Source: an uncultured Prevotellaceae bacterium (GTDB taxonomy: Bacteria > Bacteroidota > Bacteroidia > Bacteroidales > Bacteroidaceae). Taken from it: a DNA stretch of 64,000 bases. The DNA is taken from assembly GCA_902789415.1 (NCBI GenBank), contig CADAOD010000015.1, positions 1-64,000 of the forward strand, written 5' to 3'. Both the position numbers and the translations under genes were made by a program. Shown in pieces: positions 27,001 through 35,198 of this stretch. The notes under the pieces are model-generated. The model made no database searches and had not been told where the DNA came from. It saw only the letters and a program-made list of their open reading frames with translations. The first letter of the stretch is position 1, and every line of letters begins with the position of its first letter.

Positions 27001-27794
27001 TACAAAAGCTGATCGCTTTCAATATCCTTAAAATACTTATAGGTGCTAACCTTCAGCTCATCAGCTGCCTCCTCATCACTTACAATTATTCCGTGCTCAT
27101 GCATCTGCAGGGCCGAGATGGTCCACATGTGGTTAACAGCACCCTCAATAGCAGCCTGCATAGCGCGCGCCTTACCATGACCATTTACCAGAATCATCAC
27201 CTCGCGAGCATCCATCACGGTGCCAACACCAACGGTCAGCGCATGTGCGGGTACATTCTCGGGCTTACCACCAAAGAAACGGCTGTTAGCAATGCGAGTA
27301 TCAGTAGTCAGAGTCTTCATACGAGTGCGGCTACGCAACGACGATCCAGGCTCGTTAAAGGCAATATGACCATCAGGACCAATACCACCAATAAACAGGT
27401 CGATACCACCAGCCTCCTTAATCATCTCCTCGTAGTGCTTGCACTCAGCCTGCAAATCAGCAGCATTACCATTCAGAATGTGGATATTCTCCTTGGGACA
27501 GTCGATATGGTCGAACAGGTTGCGGGCCATAAAGGCATGATAGCTCTCAGGATGAGTCTCGGGCAATCCCACATACTCGTCCATGTTAAAGGTAATCACA
27601 TTCTTAAACGAAACCTTACCAGCACGGTTTGCCTCAACCAACGCATTATACATTCCTACTGGAGATGAACCGGTAGGCAATCCCAGTACAAACTTGTGGT
27701 CGGGAGTTGGGTTAAATGCGTTGATACGCTCGATAACGTGGTTTGCGGCCCACTGTGACATTTTCTGATAGTCACTCTGAATAATTACTCTCAT
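27000..27794 (-). CDS. nagB: glucosamine-6-phosphate deaminase
   Basis: 264 residues, full length. It converts GlcN-6-P to fructose-6-P and ammonia in amino-sugar breakdown. Typical motifs are visible: [15 protein letters not shown] (phosphate site), NMDEYVGLP with the catalytic Asp, and [16 protein letters not shown] with the catalytic His. Cytosolic. It is co-transcribed with the exported GH97 gene, suggesting that both serve host-glycan (for example mucin) use. Confidence 0.96.
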   Translation of the reverse strand: MRVIIQSDYQKMSQWAANHVIERINAFNPTPDHKFVLGLPTGSSPVGMYNALVEANRAGKVSFKNVITFNMDEYVGLPETHPESYHAFMARNLFDHIDCPKENIHILNGNAADLQAECKHYEEMIKEAGGIDLFIGGIGPDGHIAFNEPGSSLRSRTRMKTLTTDTRIANSRFFGGKPENVPAHALTVGVGTVMDAREVMILVNGHGKARAMQAAIEGAVNHMWTISALQMHEHGIIVSDEEAADELKVSTYKYFKDIESDQLL

Positions 27795-27830
27795 ACACTA
27801 TTTGTTTTTAAGTTTATTTCTATTTCCGTG

Positions 27831-27838
27831 CAAAAATA
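27831..27838 (-). promoter_or_regulatory. -7 element of nagB
   Basis: TATTTTTG on the minus strand, 36 bases upstream of the nagB ATG. The -33 TTG is not evident. Confidence 0.4.
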
Positions 27839-27861
27839 CAACGAAATATTCTTTTTAGGTG

Positions 27862-27890
27862 CAGATTAACACGGATTAACACGGAATTTT
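27862..27890. repeat. CACGGATT repeat, copy 3
   Basis: GATTAACACGGATTAACACGGAA upstream of hflX; related to the copies at 9258 and 11724. Confidence 0.65.
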
Positions 27891-27912
27891 AGTGTTTTTT
27901 CTCACTTATTCG

Positions 27913-27920
27913 TAACTTTG
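27913..27920 (+). promoter_or_regulatory. -7 element of hflX
   Basis: TAACTTTG ends 8 bases before the ATG at 27929, which implies a leaderless or nearly leaderless mRNA. Confidence 0.55.
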
Positions 27921-27928
27921 TGCCCAAT

Positions 27929-29260
27929 ATGAAAGAATTTGTAATATCAGAAGCTAAAGCCGAGACTGCCGTGCTGGTAGGACTCATCACCAAAGAGCAG
28001 AACGAGGCTAAAACCAAGGAATATCTCGACGAACTCGAGTTCCTGGCCGATACAGCCGGAGCAGTAACTGTAAAGCGTTTCACCCAGAAAGTGGGTGGAC
28101 CCAGTCAGACCACTTATGTGGGTAGCGGTAAACTGCTTGAAATCAAAGAATATATCAAGCAATGCCAGGATGCCTACGACGAGTGGCTTGACGAGCAGGA
28201 TGCCTCGCTATTTGCCGAGGGTTTGCTCGACGAGACGAATGCACCACAGCCTGTAGGTATGGTTATCTTCGATGATGAGCTGAGCGCCAAGCAGATGCGC
28301 AATATCGAAAAGGAGTTACAGGTTAAGATTCTGGATCGTACCTCGCTTATTCTCGACATCTTCGCTATGCGCGCCCAGACTGCCGAAGCCAAGGCTCAGG
28401 TAGAACTGGCACAGCATCGTTATATGCTGCCCCGCTTGCAGCGCCTTTGGACCCACTTGGAGCGCCAGGGCGGTGGCTCAGGTTCGGGTGGCGGAAAAGG
28501 TTCGGTAGGACTGCGTGGACCTGGTGAAACCCAGTTGGAGATGGACCGTCGTATCATTCTGCAGCGTATCACCCTGCTGAAACAGCGTCTGGCTGAGATC
28601 GACAAGCAGAAAACCACCCAGCGCAAGAATCGTGGTCGACTTATCCGTGTGGCTCTCGTGGGTTACACCAACGTAGGTAAGAGCACCATGATGAACCTGC
28701 TGGCCAAGAGTGAGGTGTTTGCCGAGAACAAGCTTTTTGCCACACTCGATACTACCGTACGTAAGATGACCATCGATAACCTGCCTTTCCTACTGGCCGA
28801 TACCGTTGGTTTCATTCGTAAGTTGCCATCTGATCTGGTTGAATCGTTCAAGAGTACTCTCGACGAGGTGCGCGAGGCCGACCTGCTGGTACATGTGGTT
28901 GATATCTCCCACCCCGACTTCGAGGATCAGATACGTGTAGTAGAAGAAACTTTGAAGGAGTTGGGCTGTGCCGATAAGCCTGCGATGTTGGTATTCAACA
29001 AGATTGATGCTTATACCTGGGTTGAGAAAGAGGAAGACGACCTGACACCTGCCACTAAGGAGAACATGACACTCGACGACCTCGAGAAAACCTGGATGGC
29101 TCGCACTGGCGAGAACCAGCACTACTTAGAGTGCCTGTTCATCTCGGCCAAACAAAAGGATAATATTGATGCACTGCGCGACATTCTGTATAAACGAGTG
29201 CGCGAGCTGCATGTACAGAAATACCCCTATAACGATTTTTTATATCAAGATTATGAGTAA
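27929..29260 (+). CDS. hflX: HflX ribosome-splitting GTPase
   Basis: 443 residues from ATG 27929; a GTG at 27920 falls in the promoter box and is rejected. The N-terminal HflX domain (about 1-180) carries GPSQTTYVGSGKL. A glycine-rich segment (about 181-191) leads to a coiled linker and GPGETQLEMDRR. The G domain has GYTNVGKS (about 245), DTVGF (about 290) and NKID (about 356). HflX binds 50S/70S ribosomes and rescues stalled or heat-damaged ribosomes. The end overlaps the start of the DUF4954 gene by 8 bases, so the two are coupled. Confidence 0.95.
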   Translation: MKEFVISEAKAETAVLVGLITKEQNEAKTKEYLDELEFLADTAGAVTVKRFTQKVGGPSQTTYVGSGKLLEIKEYIKQCQDAYDEWLDEQDASLFAEGLLDETNAPQPVGMVIFDDELSAKQMRNIEKELQVKILDRTSLILDIFAMRAQTAEAKAQVELAQHRYMLPRLQRLWTHLERQGGGSGSGGGKGSVGLRGPGETQLEMDRRIILQRITLLKQRLAEIDKQKTTQRKNRGRLIRVALVGYTNVGKSTMMNLLAKSEVFAENKLFATLDTTVRKMTIDNLPFLLADTVGFIRKLPSDLVESFKSTLDEVREADLLVHVVDISHPDFEDQIRVVEETLKELGCADKPAMLVFNKIDAYTWVEKEEDDLTPATKENMTLDDLEKTWMARTGENQHYLECLFISAKQKDNIDALRDILYKRVRELHVQKYPYNDFLYQDYE

Positions 29261-31115
29261 TTACAGACAACTAACCCAGAACGAGATCGACGTTTTGGAG
29301 AACAACGTTTGCTGGGCAGAGAACTGGCAACGTGTATTAGTCGACGAGAACTTTAAACCCTACAACTTCCATCGTGTAATGTTCTATGGCGACATCCGCT
29401 TAGGCGCATTCAACAAGATGGTCGAGGTAAGCAAAGGCTTTACCAAGCACTCTGGTATCAACGATGCCACCCTGCGCAATGTAACGGTGGGTAACGACTG
29501 CTTGATTGAGAAGATTGGTAACTATATCAATAACTACACCATTGGTAACGACTGTTACATATCTAATATATGTACGCTCGAGACTACCGATGATGCCACT
29601 TACGGCGAGGGTTCGGTCATCTCGGTACTCAACGAGATGGGCGATGGCAATGTAACCATCTTCCGCGAGTTAAACTCACAGTTGGCATCGTTCATGGTCA
29701 AGCATCATAACGACAAGAATCTGAAGCAGACCCTGCAACAGATGATTGAGGACGAGCTACGTGTTTCGCGCCCCGACCGCGGTTATATCGGTAACAACGT
29801 AAAAATCATCAATGCCAAGGATATCACCAACACCATCATCAAAGGCGACTGCGAGATTAGTGGTGCAGCACGACTTTCAGAGTGTACAGTGATGAGTTCG
29901 ATGGATGCCCCTGTGTTTATCGGCACAGGTGTTATCTGCGAGAATTCGATTATCTGCGATGGTTGCTCGATTAACAACTCGGTAAAAATGCAGGATTGCT
30001 TTGTGGGCGAGGCCTGTCAGATTACCAACGGCTTTACCGCCGAGGCCAGCCTGTTCTTTGCCAATTCATTTATGGCTAATGGCGAGGCTTGTGCTGCTTT
30101 CTGCGGACCGTTCTCAGCCTCTCACCATAAGAGTTCACTGCTGATTGGCGGCGAGTTCTCGTTCTATAACGCAGGCTCGAACACAAACTTCTCAAACCAC
30201 GCTTATAAGATGGGCCCCATGCACTATGGTACACTTGAGCGCGGCACCAAGACCGCATCAGGTGCTTATGTGCTGATGCCTGCCACTATCGGTGCTTTCT
30301 CAGTTTGTTTCGGTAAGCTGATGCACCACCCCGACACCCGCAATCTGCCATTCAGCTACCTGTTGGCATACGGCGACGATTGCTATCTGGTGCCAGGTCG
30401 TAACATCACCACCGTGGGCTTGTATCGTGATATCAAGAAATGGCCAAAGCGCGATAAGCGCTCTAAGCAGTCGCGTAAGAGTATCATCAACTTCGACTGG
30501 CTCTCACCTTTCACCGTAGGTGAGATTATGCAAGGCATACAGATTCTGAAGGACCTGCGCCACGCCTCAGGTGATAATGTAACCACCTATAACTTCCACG
30601 AGTACGTAATTAATGCCAGCTCGCTACGTAAAGGCTTAAAGTACTACGATATTGCCCTGCGTATCTACATGGGTGCCGTACTGAAGCGCCAGCAGAAGAT
30701 ATCCCCCTCATCCCTGCTCACCCCTCCCACCTCGACAGTTGGTCAGGGCCGCTGGATAGACATGAGCGGTCTGTTGCTGCCCGAGAGCGAGGAGCAGTGC
30801 CTGGTGGATGACATCAAGAGTGGTGCTATCGACAATATCCAGCAAGTGCTGGACCGCTTTGTCGAGATCCATAATAACTATACCGACTACCGTTGGGCAT
30901 GGAGCTACCAGATGATTCTGGACTACTACCAATTGGAGAAACTCGACGAAGCCGCCTGCGAGCGCATTCGCGAGGACTACGTAAGAGCCCGCCGTGCCTG
31001 GATTGCCGAAATCCGCAAGGATGCCGAAAAAGAATTCCAGATGGGCGACGTCGAGCAGGACGTTTACGAAGATTTCCTCTCCAAACTCGATCACGAGATT
31101 GATTACGAAAACTAA
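29253..31115 (+). CDS. DUF4954 protein with left-handed beta-helix repeats
   Basis: 620 residues from ATG 29253, inside the last codons of hflX. Residues about 70-120 and 185-310 contain imperfect hexapeptide repeats (NVTVGNDCLIEKIG, TVMSSMDAPVFIGTGVICENS), the fold of acyltransferases and sugar-nucleotide enzymes, and a charged helical C-terminus (about 520-620). Full-length homologues are common in Bacteroidota, but I know of no experimental function; a transferase acting on a nucleotide sugar is the simplest idea. A proline/serine-rich stretch (SPSSLLTPPTSTVGQG, about residues 484-499) looks like an insertion encoded by C-rich simple sequence. It ends before a strong terminator. Confidence 0.82.
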   Translation: MSNYRQLTQNEIDVLENNVCWAENWQRVLVDENFKPYNFHRVMFYGDIRLGAFNKMVEVSKGFTKHSGINDATLRNVTVGNDCLIEKIGNYINNYTIGNDCYISNICTLETTDDATYGEGSVISVLNEMGDGNVTIFRELNSQLASFMVKHHNDKNLKQTLQQMIEDELRVSRPDRGYIGNNVKIINAKDITNTIIKGDCEISGAARLSECTVMSSMDAPVFIGTGVICENSIICDGCSINNSVKMQDCFVGEACQITNGFTAEASLFFANSFMANGEACAAFCGPFSASHHKSSLLIGGEFSFYNAGSNTNFSNHAYKMGPMHYGTLERGTKTASGAYVLMPATIGAFSVCFGKLMHHPDTRNLPFSYLLAYGDDCYLVPGRNITTVGLYRDIKKWPKRDKRSKQSRKSIINFDWLSPFTVGEIMQGIQILKDLRHASGDNVTTYNFHEYVINASSLRKGLKYYDIALRIYMGAVLKRQQKISPSSLLTPPTSTVGQGRWIDMSGLLLPESEEQCLVDDIKSGAIDNIQQVLDRFVEIHNNYTDYRWAWSYQMILDYYQLEKLDEAACERIREDYVRARRAWIAEIRKDAEKEFQMGDVEQDVYEDFLSKLDHEIDYEN

Positions 31116-31149
31116 AAAAAATGCCTCGCAACATTGCGAGGCGTTTTTT
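31114..31149. terminator. bidirectional terminator, DUF4954 gene / capD-like gene
   Basis: Perfect stem GCCTCGCA (31123-31130) / TGCGAGGC (31135-31142) with an A-run before and a T-run after, serving both convergent genes. Confidence 0.9.
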
Positions 31150-31155
31150 ATGTTA

Positions 31156-33123
31156 CTACTTATCTAATTCTTCGTAAACCGAATTGTTCGATTTATATTC
31201 GGGAACGATTTCTTTCATCTTCTTCACAGTAGCCATATCATCAAAGCGCCCGGCTATCGCTACCAGATCATCGATATCATGACACACCTGATCATAGTCG
31301 TACTCTCGCACCTCGGCTATACGTATCTTCTCATGGAAGGTAGGCTTGGTGTTTTCCTGATCATTCAGTACCTCTTCATAGAGTTTCTCACCAGGACGCA
31401 AACCTGTGTACTTAATCTCTACGCCCTTCACATGCGACAGATTAATCATACGTTTAGCCAAGTCGGCAATCTTCACTGGCTGTCCCATATCAAACACAAA
31501 TATCTCACCGCCATTACCCTTGGTACCAGCCTCAAGCACCAACTTACAAGCCTCTGGTATCAGCATAAAGTAGCGCACAATATTCTCATCGGTAACAGTT
31601 ACAGGACCACCCTCCATAATCTGCTTACGGAACAGTGGTATCACACTTCCGTTCGAGCCCAGCACATTACCAAATCGGGTTGTCACAAACTGAGTCTTCG
31701 TATAGCTACGATCCAACTTATGGTGCGTCTGCAGATGTTCCAATTTCAGTTTACGGTCTAAGCTCTGTACATATATCTCGCAGATACGCTTTGAGCAGCC
31801 CATCACATTGGTAGGATTAACAGCCTTATCGGTAGATACCATCACAAACTTCTTAACCCCGTACTTCACACTCAGGTCGGCAATCACCTTTGTACCATAG
31901 ATATTGTTATGCACCGCCTCGCTGGGGTTATTCTCCATCATCGGCACATGCTTATAGGCCGCAGCATGGAATACATAGTCGGGCTTAAACCGCTCAAAAA
32001 TAGCCTCCATACGTGGCTGGTTGCAAATGCTTGTAACGATAGTCTCAGTAGGGATATCCGGATAATTCTTTGCCATCATCAGGCGGATATCATGCTCAGG
32101 AGTCTCAGCCTGGTCAATCAGCATCAATGCAGCAGGCTTAAACGTCGCCACCTGGTTCACTATCTCTGCACCAATCGAACCTGCACTACCAGTAATAAGC
32201 ACACGCTTTCCTTTCAGTAGTTCCTCAACCGATTTTAAATCTACACGAATTTCCATGCGTGGCAACAATTCCTCAACGCTCACCTCGCGCATCTGCAAAC
32301 CGGCATCAAAGTTCTCTTCGCCATTCTGCTGGGCATCATCACTCATCTCCACAGCATTCTGCGCCATCAGGATCTTAGCACCCGCACCGATAATCTGATC
32401 CTGTACTTTCTGATCATTTCGGAAATCCTCCACACGATAAGGCGACACCAATACGGCATCAATATCCTTTTTATGGATAATATCGGCCAAGTCTTCGCAA
32501 ACAGAGTACACAGGTTCACCTAATATTTCTTTATGTCTTCCTCTCTTTACATGCGAGATAAAACCTTTTACGATGTATTTACGTGGACGTTGATTGCGGA
32601 TACTCTTAGCCAGACCTACGCCTCCCTGCATAGCACCATATATCAGGATACGCATCGCTCTGGTATCCGAGAATGCGGCATCATAAAGTGTCTTCACAAA
32701 CACACGTGTGGCCCACATCATCAATGTAGCCAACAAGAATATCAGGAATATCGCCGACAACTTAAAGTGTACAAACCACTCGGTGGGCAAAAGATAGGTA
32801 ACCGATTGAGCCAATAGCACCAAACCTAACGACAACAAGTTGCCATACACTACACGCATCAGGTCAACAAAACCCGCAAAACGCATATAGCCCGCATAAG
32901 TATGGAACAAGCGGAAACCTGGCATACTAAGTAGCGTAAAACACACCATGGTGTTAAACACTCTCAATGTATCGTCATATAGCGTTTGTGTATTGGTAAA
33001 CAGCCAGTAGGTAAATACGCCACTAAACATCACGGTAGCGCAATCTATCAAAAAAATGCACCAATATGGCAATGCATTTTTTGTAAAATACCAGTTTAGT
33101 ATTTTATCAAACTGATTTCTCAT
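31156..33123 (-). CDS. membrane-anchored UDP-sugar 4,6-dehydratase (CapD/PglF/UngD-like)
   Basis: 655 residues from ATG 33121-33123; an upstream TTG start overlaps the promoter. Four membrane helices in the first 130 residues are followed by a Rossmann-like domain (ILIYGAMQGGVGLA, about 170) and the catalytic SDR domain with VLITGSAGSIGAEIV (about 300), FHAAAYKHVPMME and STDKAVNPTNVMGCSK. By family it converts UDP-GlcNAc to the 4-keto-6-deoxy sugar, the precursor for a 4-amino-4,6-dideoxy sugar made by an aminotransferase such as the one at 33329. It lies just downstream of the large polysaccharide operon but has its own promoter and is separated by a terminator, as for the stand-alone ungD genes of Bacteroides. 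Confidence 0.9.
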   Translation of the reverse strand: MRNQFDKILNWYFTKNALPYWCIFLIDCATVMFSGVFTYWLFTNTQTLYDDTLRVFNTMVCFTLLSMPGFRLFHTYAGYMRFAGFVDLMRVVYGNLLSLGLVLLAQSVTYLLPTEWFVHFKLSAIFLIFLLATLMMWATRVFVKTLYDAAFSDTRAMRILIYGAMQGGVGLAKSIRNQRPRKYIVKGFISHVKRGRHKEILGEPVYSVCEDLADIIHKKDIDAVLVSPYRVEDFRNDQKVQDQIIGAGAKILMAQNAVEMSDDAQQNGEENFDAGLQMREVSVEELLPRMEIRVDLKSVEELLKGKRVLITGSAGSIGAEIVNQVATFKPAALMLIDQAETPEHDIRLMMAKNYPDIPTETIVTSICNQPRMEAIFERFKPDYVFHAAAYKHVPMMENNPSEAVHNNIYGTKVIADLSVKYGVKKFVMVSTDKAVNPTNVMGCSKRICEIYVQSLDRKLKLEHLQTHHKLDRSYTKTQFVTTRFGNVLGSNGSVIPLFRKQIMEGGPVTVTDENIVRYFMLIPEACKLVLEAGTKGNGGEIFVFDMGQPVKIADLAKRMINLSHVKGVEIKYTGLRPGEKLYEEVLNDQENTKPTFHEKIRIAEVREYDYDQVCHDIDDLVAIAGRFDDMATVKKMKEIVPEYKSNNSVYEELDK

Positions 33124-33147
33124 ACTTGAATATTTTAGTTTAGACTG

Positions 33148-33178
33148 CAAAAGTACACATTATTCCCGAACTACGCAA
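33148..33178 (-). promoter_or_regulatory. promoter of the capD-like dehydratase gene
   Basis: TACTTTTG (33148-33155) with TTG (33176-33178) 20 bases upstream; a leader of about 20 bases. Confidence 0.7.
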
Positions 33179-33190
33179 AAAAAAAGCAAC

Positions 33191-33241
33191 TTTTTATAAA
33201 AATCAGGCGAGACATCCCCCAAAATCGGAGAATATCTCGCC
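33191..33241 (-). terminator. terminator at the end of the polysaccharide operon
   Basis: Stem GGCGAGA (33206-33212) / TCTCGCC (33235-33241) with T-rich sequence following on the minus strand (complement of 33191-33205). Confidence 0.7.
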
Positions 33242-33263
33242 AAATAATTTATGCTAAATATAT

Positions 33264-33321
33264 GTGAGTTAATTCAAAACCCCTTCTGAATTAATTCATA
33301 GCCCTTTCTGAATTAACTCAC
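33264..33321. repeat. large inverted repeat with internal direct repeat
   Basis: GTGAGTTAATTCA (33264-33276) and TGAATTAACTCAC (33309-33321) are perfect 13-base inverted repeats. Between them CCTTCTGAATTAATTCA repeats part of the right arm. It lies in the 3' region of the polysaccharide operon between the last stop and the terminator. Confidence 0.8.
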
Positions 33322-33328
33322 GTATTTG

Positions 33329-34582
33329 TTAGATTAAACTGCTGATAATCGTCTCTACGATATACTTCACATCCTCATCGCTTACATACGGGCCAGCAGG
33401 GAGGCACATACCAATTTTAAAGATTTCCTCGCTCACGCCATTCAGATAGGCAGGCGCATTACGATATACAGGTTGCTTGTGCATGGGTTTCCATACAGGA
33501 CGGGCCTCGATACCAGCCAGATCCAGAGCCACACGCATTGCCTCAACATTATCATTGGGCTGACAGTCTGTTACGGCAGAAGACGCTGCATGAATCACAC
33601 CTGCAGCGCCACCTACTGCACCAGTAACAATAGTTTTGTAGGCATCCTCCTGTCCTTTTACCTTCAACGCTGGATCAAGTGTAATCGTGCAAAGCCAGTA
33701 GTTGCTGTCGTAATCGCTATTAGCAGGCTGACGATGCACAGTCACACCCTCAACACCTGCCAACAACTCCTCATAGAGTTTCTGCACATGCTGGTGATGC
33801 TTAATATGATCATCTGCTACTGTCATTTGACCACGACCGATACCTGCACAAATATTACTCATGCGATAGTTGTAGCCAATCTTCTCATGCTGATAGTAAG
33901 GATAGCTTTCACGATACTGGGTGGCATACATCATAATCTCACGCCAAGCATCCTCATCGGGTGTAATCAGGGCACCACCACCACTGGTTGTTATCATCTT
34001 ATTTCCATTAAAGCTAAGCACACCATACTTACCGAATGTACCCAACATCTGCCCCTTATACTTCGAGCCGAATCCTTCAGCCGAATCCTCAACAACAGGG
34101 ATCTCATAGCGATCAGCAATCTCCATGATACGGTCAATCTGGTAAGGCATACCATACAGCGCCACTGGTACAATAGCCTTTGGCTTCTTACCCGTCTTAG
34201 CGATACGGTCTTTGATAGCCTCCTCTAACAAACCGGGATCCATATTCCAGGTGTCACGTTCCGAATCTACAAACACAGGTGTAGCACCCAGATATGTGAT
34301 TGGGTGCGACGAAGCACAGAATGTAAAGCTTTGAACAATCACCTCATCGCCTGGTCCAACACCACAAGCTATTAGTGCCAAATGCACAGCCGCAGTACCA
34401 GCACTCAATGCCACCACACGCTTATTCTCGCCGACATAGCTTTCCAAATCCTTTTCAAACCCATTTACATTGGGTCCTAGGGGTACTACCCAATTAGTAT
34501 CAAAGGCCTCCTTGATATACTTCTGTTCTAATCCCGCCTCGCTCATATGAGCCAGACAAAGATATATTCTTTTATTTGCCAT
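33329..34582 (-). CDS. DegT/DnrJ-family sugar aminotransferase (PglE/WcfR-like)
   Basis: 417 residues if started at ATG 34580-34582 (MANKRIYLCLAHM), one base after the preceding stop; an ATG at 34597 would overlap it by 14 bases. A PLP-dependent aminotransferase with SAGTAAVHLAL, VEDSAEGFGSKYKG and the PLP lysine in SFNGNKMITTSGGG. Together with the neighbouring PglC-like transferase and the CapD-like dehydratase it would make UDP-4-amino-4,6-dideoxy-HexNAc, as WcfR does for the first sugar of B. fragilis polysaccharide A. A Gly/Ala-rich stretch (TGAVGGAAGVIHAAS, about residues 320-335) is longer than in most DegT proteins. Last gene of the operon. Confidence 0.9.
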   Translation of the reverse strand: MANKRIYLCLAHMSEAGLEQKYIKEAFDTNWVVPLGPNVNGFEKDLESYVGENKRVVALSAGTAAVHLALIACGVGPGDEVIVQSFTFCASSHPITYLGATPVFVDSERDTWNMDPGLLEEAIKDRIAKTGKKPKAIVPVALYGMPYQIDRIMEIADRYEIPVVEDSAEGFGSKYKGQMLGTFGKYGVLSFNGNKMITTSGGGALITPDEDAWREIMMYATQYRESYPYYQHEKIGYNYRMSNICAGIGRGQMTVADDHIKHHQHVQKLYEELLAGVEGVTVHRQPANSDYDSNYWLCTITLDPALKVKGQEDAYKTIVTGAVGGAAGVIHAASSAVTDCQPNDNVEAMRVALDLAGIEARPVWKPMHKQPVYRNAPAYLNGVSEEIFKIGMCLPAGPYVSDEDVKYIVETIISSLI

Positions 34583-34583
34583 T

Positions 34584-35198
34584 TTATATGAGTTCATTAT
34601 TATACACCATTTTCTTACCTAACACCGTACAAAGAATCATCTGGATATCCTTCACAAACGAATAGTGATTCAGGTAATACAGATTAATTCGTACTTTATC
34701 GGGATATATCACAGTGTCATTATATTCTATTGGATTCTCCACCTTGGCCAGCAGTTCTTCCTCATCACGATATTTCAACGAAGCTGGGCCCGTAATGCCA
34801 GGGCGAAGTTCTAAAACTCTGCGATCTTCCCCCTTCAATTGGTCAGCATAACCAGGTACATCGGGTCTTGGGCCCACAAAACTCATATTACCGATGAGCA
34901 CATCCCACAATTCAGGAAGTTCGTCCAATTTATATCTGCGGAGTATAGCTCCTAAAGGTGTTATACGGGCCTCACCTGCTACAGAAACCGACGAACCGCT
35001 ATGCGATACAGTCATCGAACGGAACTTATGCATCGTAAACAGCTTACCATGTCGTCCAACTCGTTTCTGAGTAAACAACGCAGGTCCACCAGGCATCTTT
35101 ATCTTAATCAGAATAGCCACCACTATCAGCACAGGCCATAGGCACAATAAACCAATGAATGATACTATTCTATCAAAAATGTATTTTATAATCATCAC
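34584..35198 (-). CDS. initiating phosphoglycosyltransferase (PglC/WcfS-like)
   Basis: 204 residues, the small monotopic type. An N-terminal re-entrant hydrophobic segment (FIGLLCLWPVLIVVAILI) is followed by the conserved KRVGRHGKLFTMHKFRSM and the catalytic Asp-Glu pair in YKLDELPEL, then MSFVGPRPDVP. It transfers a sugar-1-phosphate from UDP-sugar to undecaprenyl phosphate and so starts each repeat unit at the inner membrane. Its first sugar is most likely the aminodideoxyhexose made by the adjacent DegT enzyme. It overlaps the ATP-grasp gene by one base. Confidence 0.92.
   Translation of the reverse strand: MMIIKYIFDRIVSFIGLLCLWPVLIVVAILIKIKMPGGPALFTQKRVGRHGKLFTMHKFRSMTVSHSGSSVSVAGEARITPLGAILRRYKLDELPELWDVLIGNMSFVGPRPDVPGYADQLKGEDRRVLELRPGITGPASLKYRDEEELLAKVENPIEYNDTVIYPDKVRINLYYLNHYSFVKDIQMILCTVLGKKMVYNNELI

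Noticed and set aside
27920..27928. GTG start for HflX three codons upstream
   Set aside because: It overlaps the last base of the -7 promoter box, so it would not be in the mRNA.
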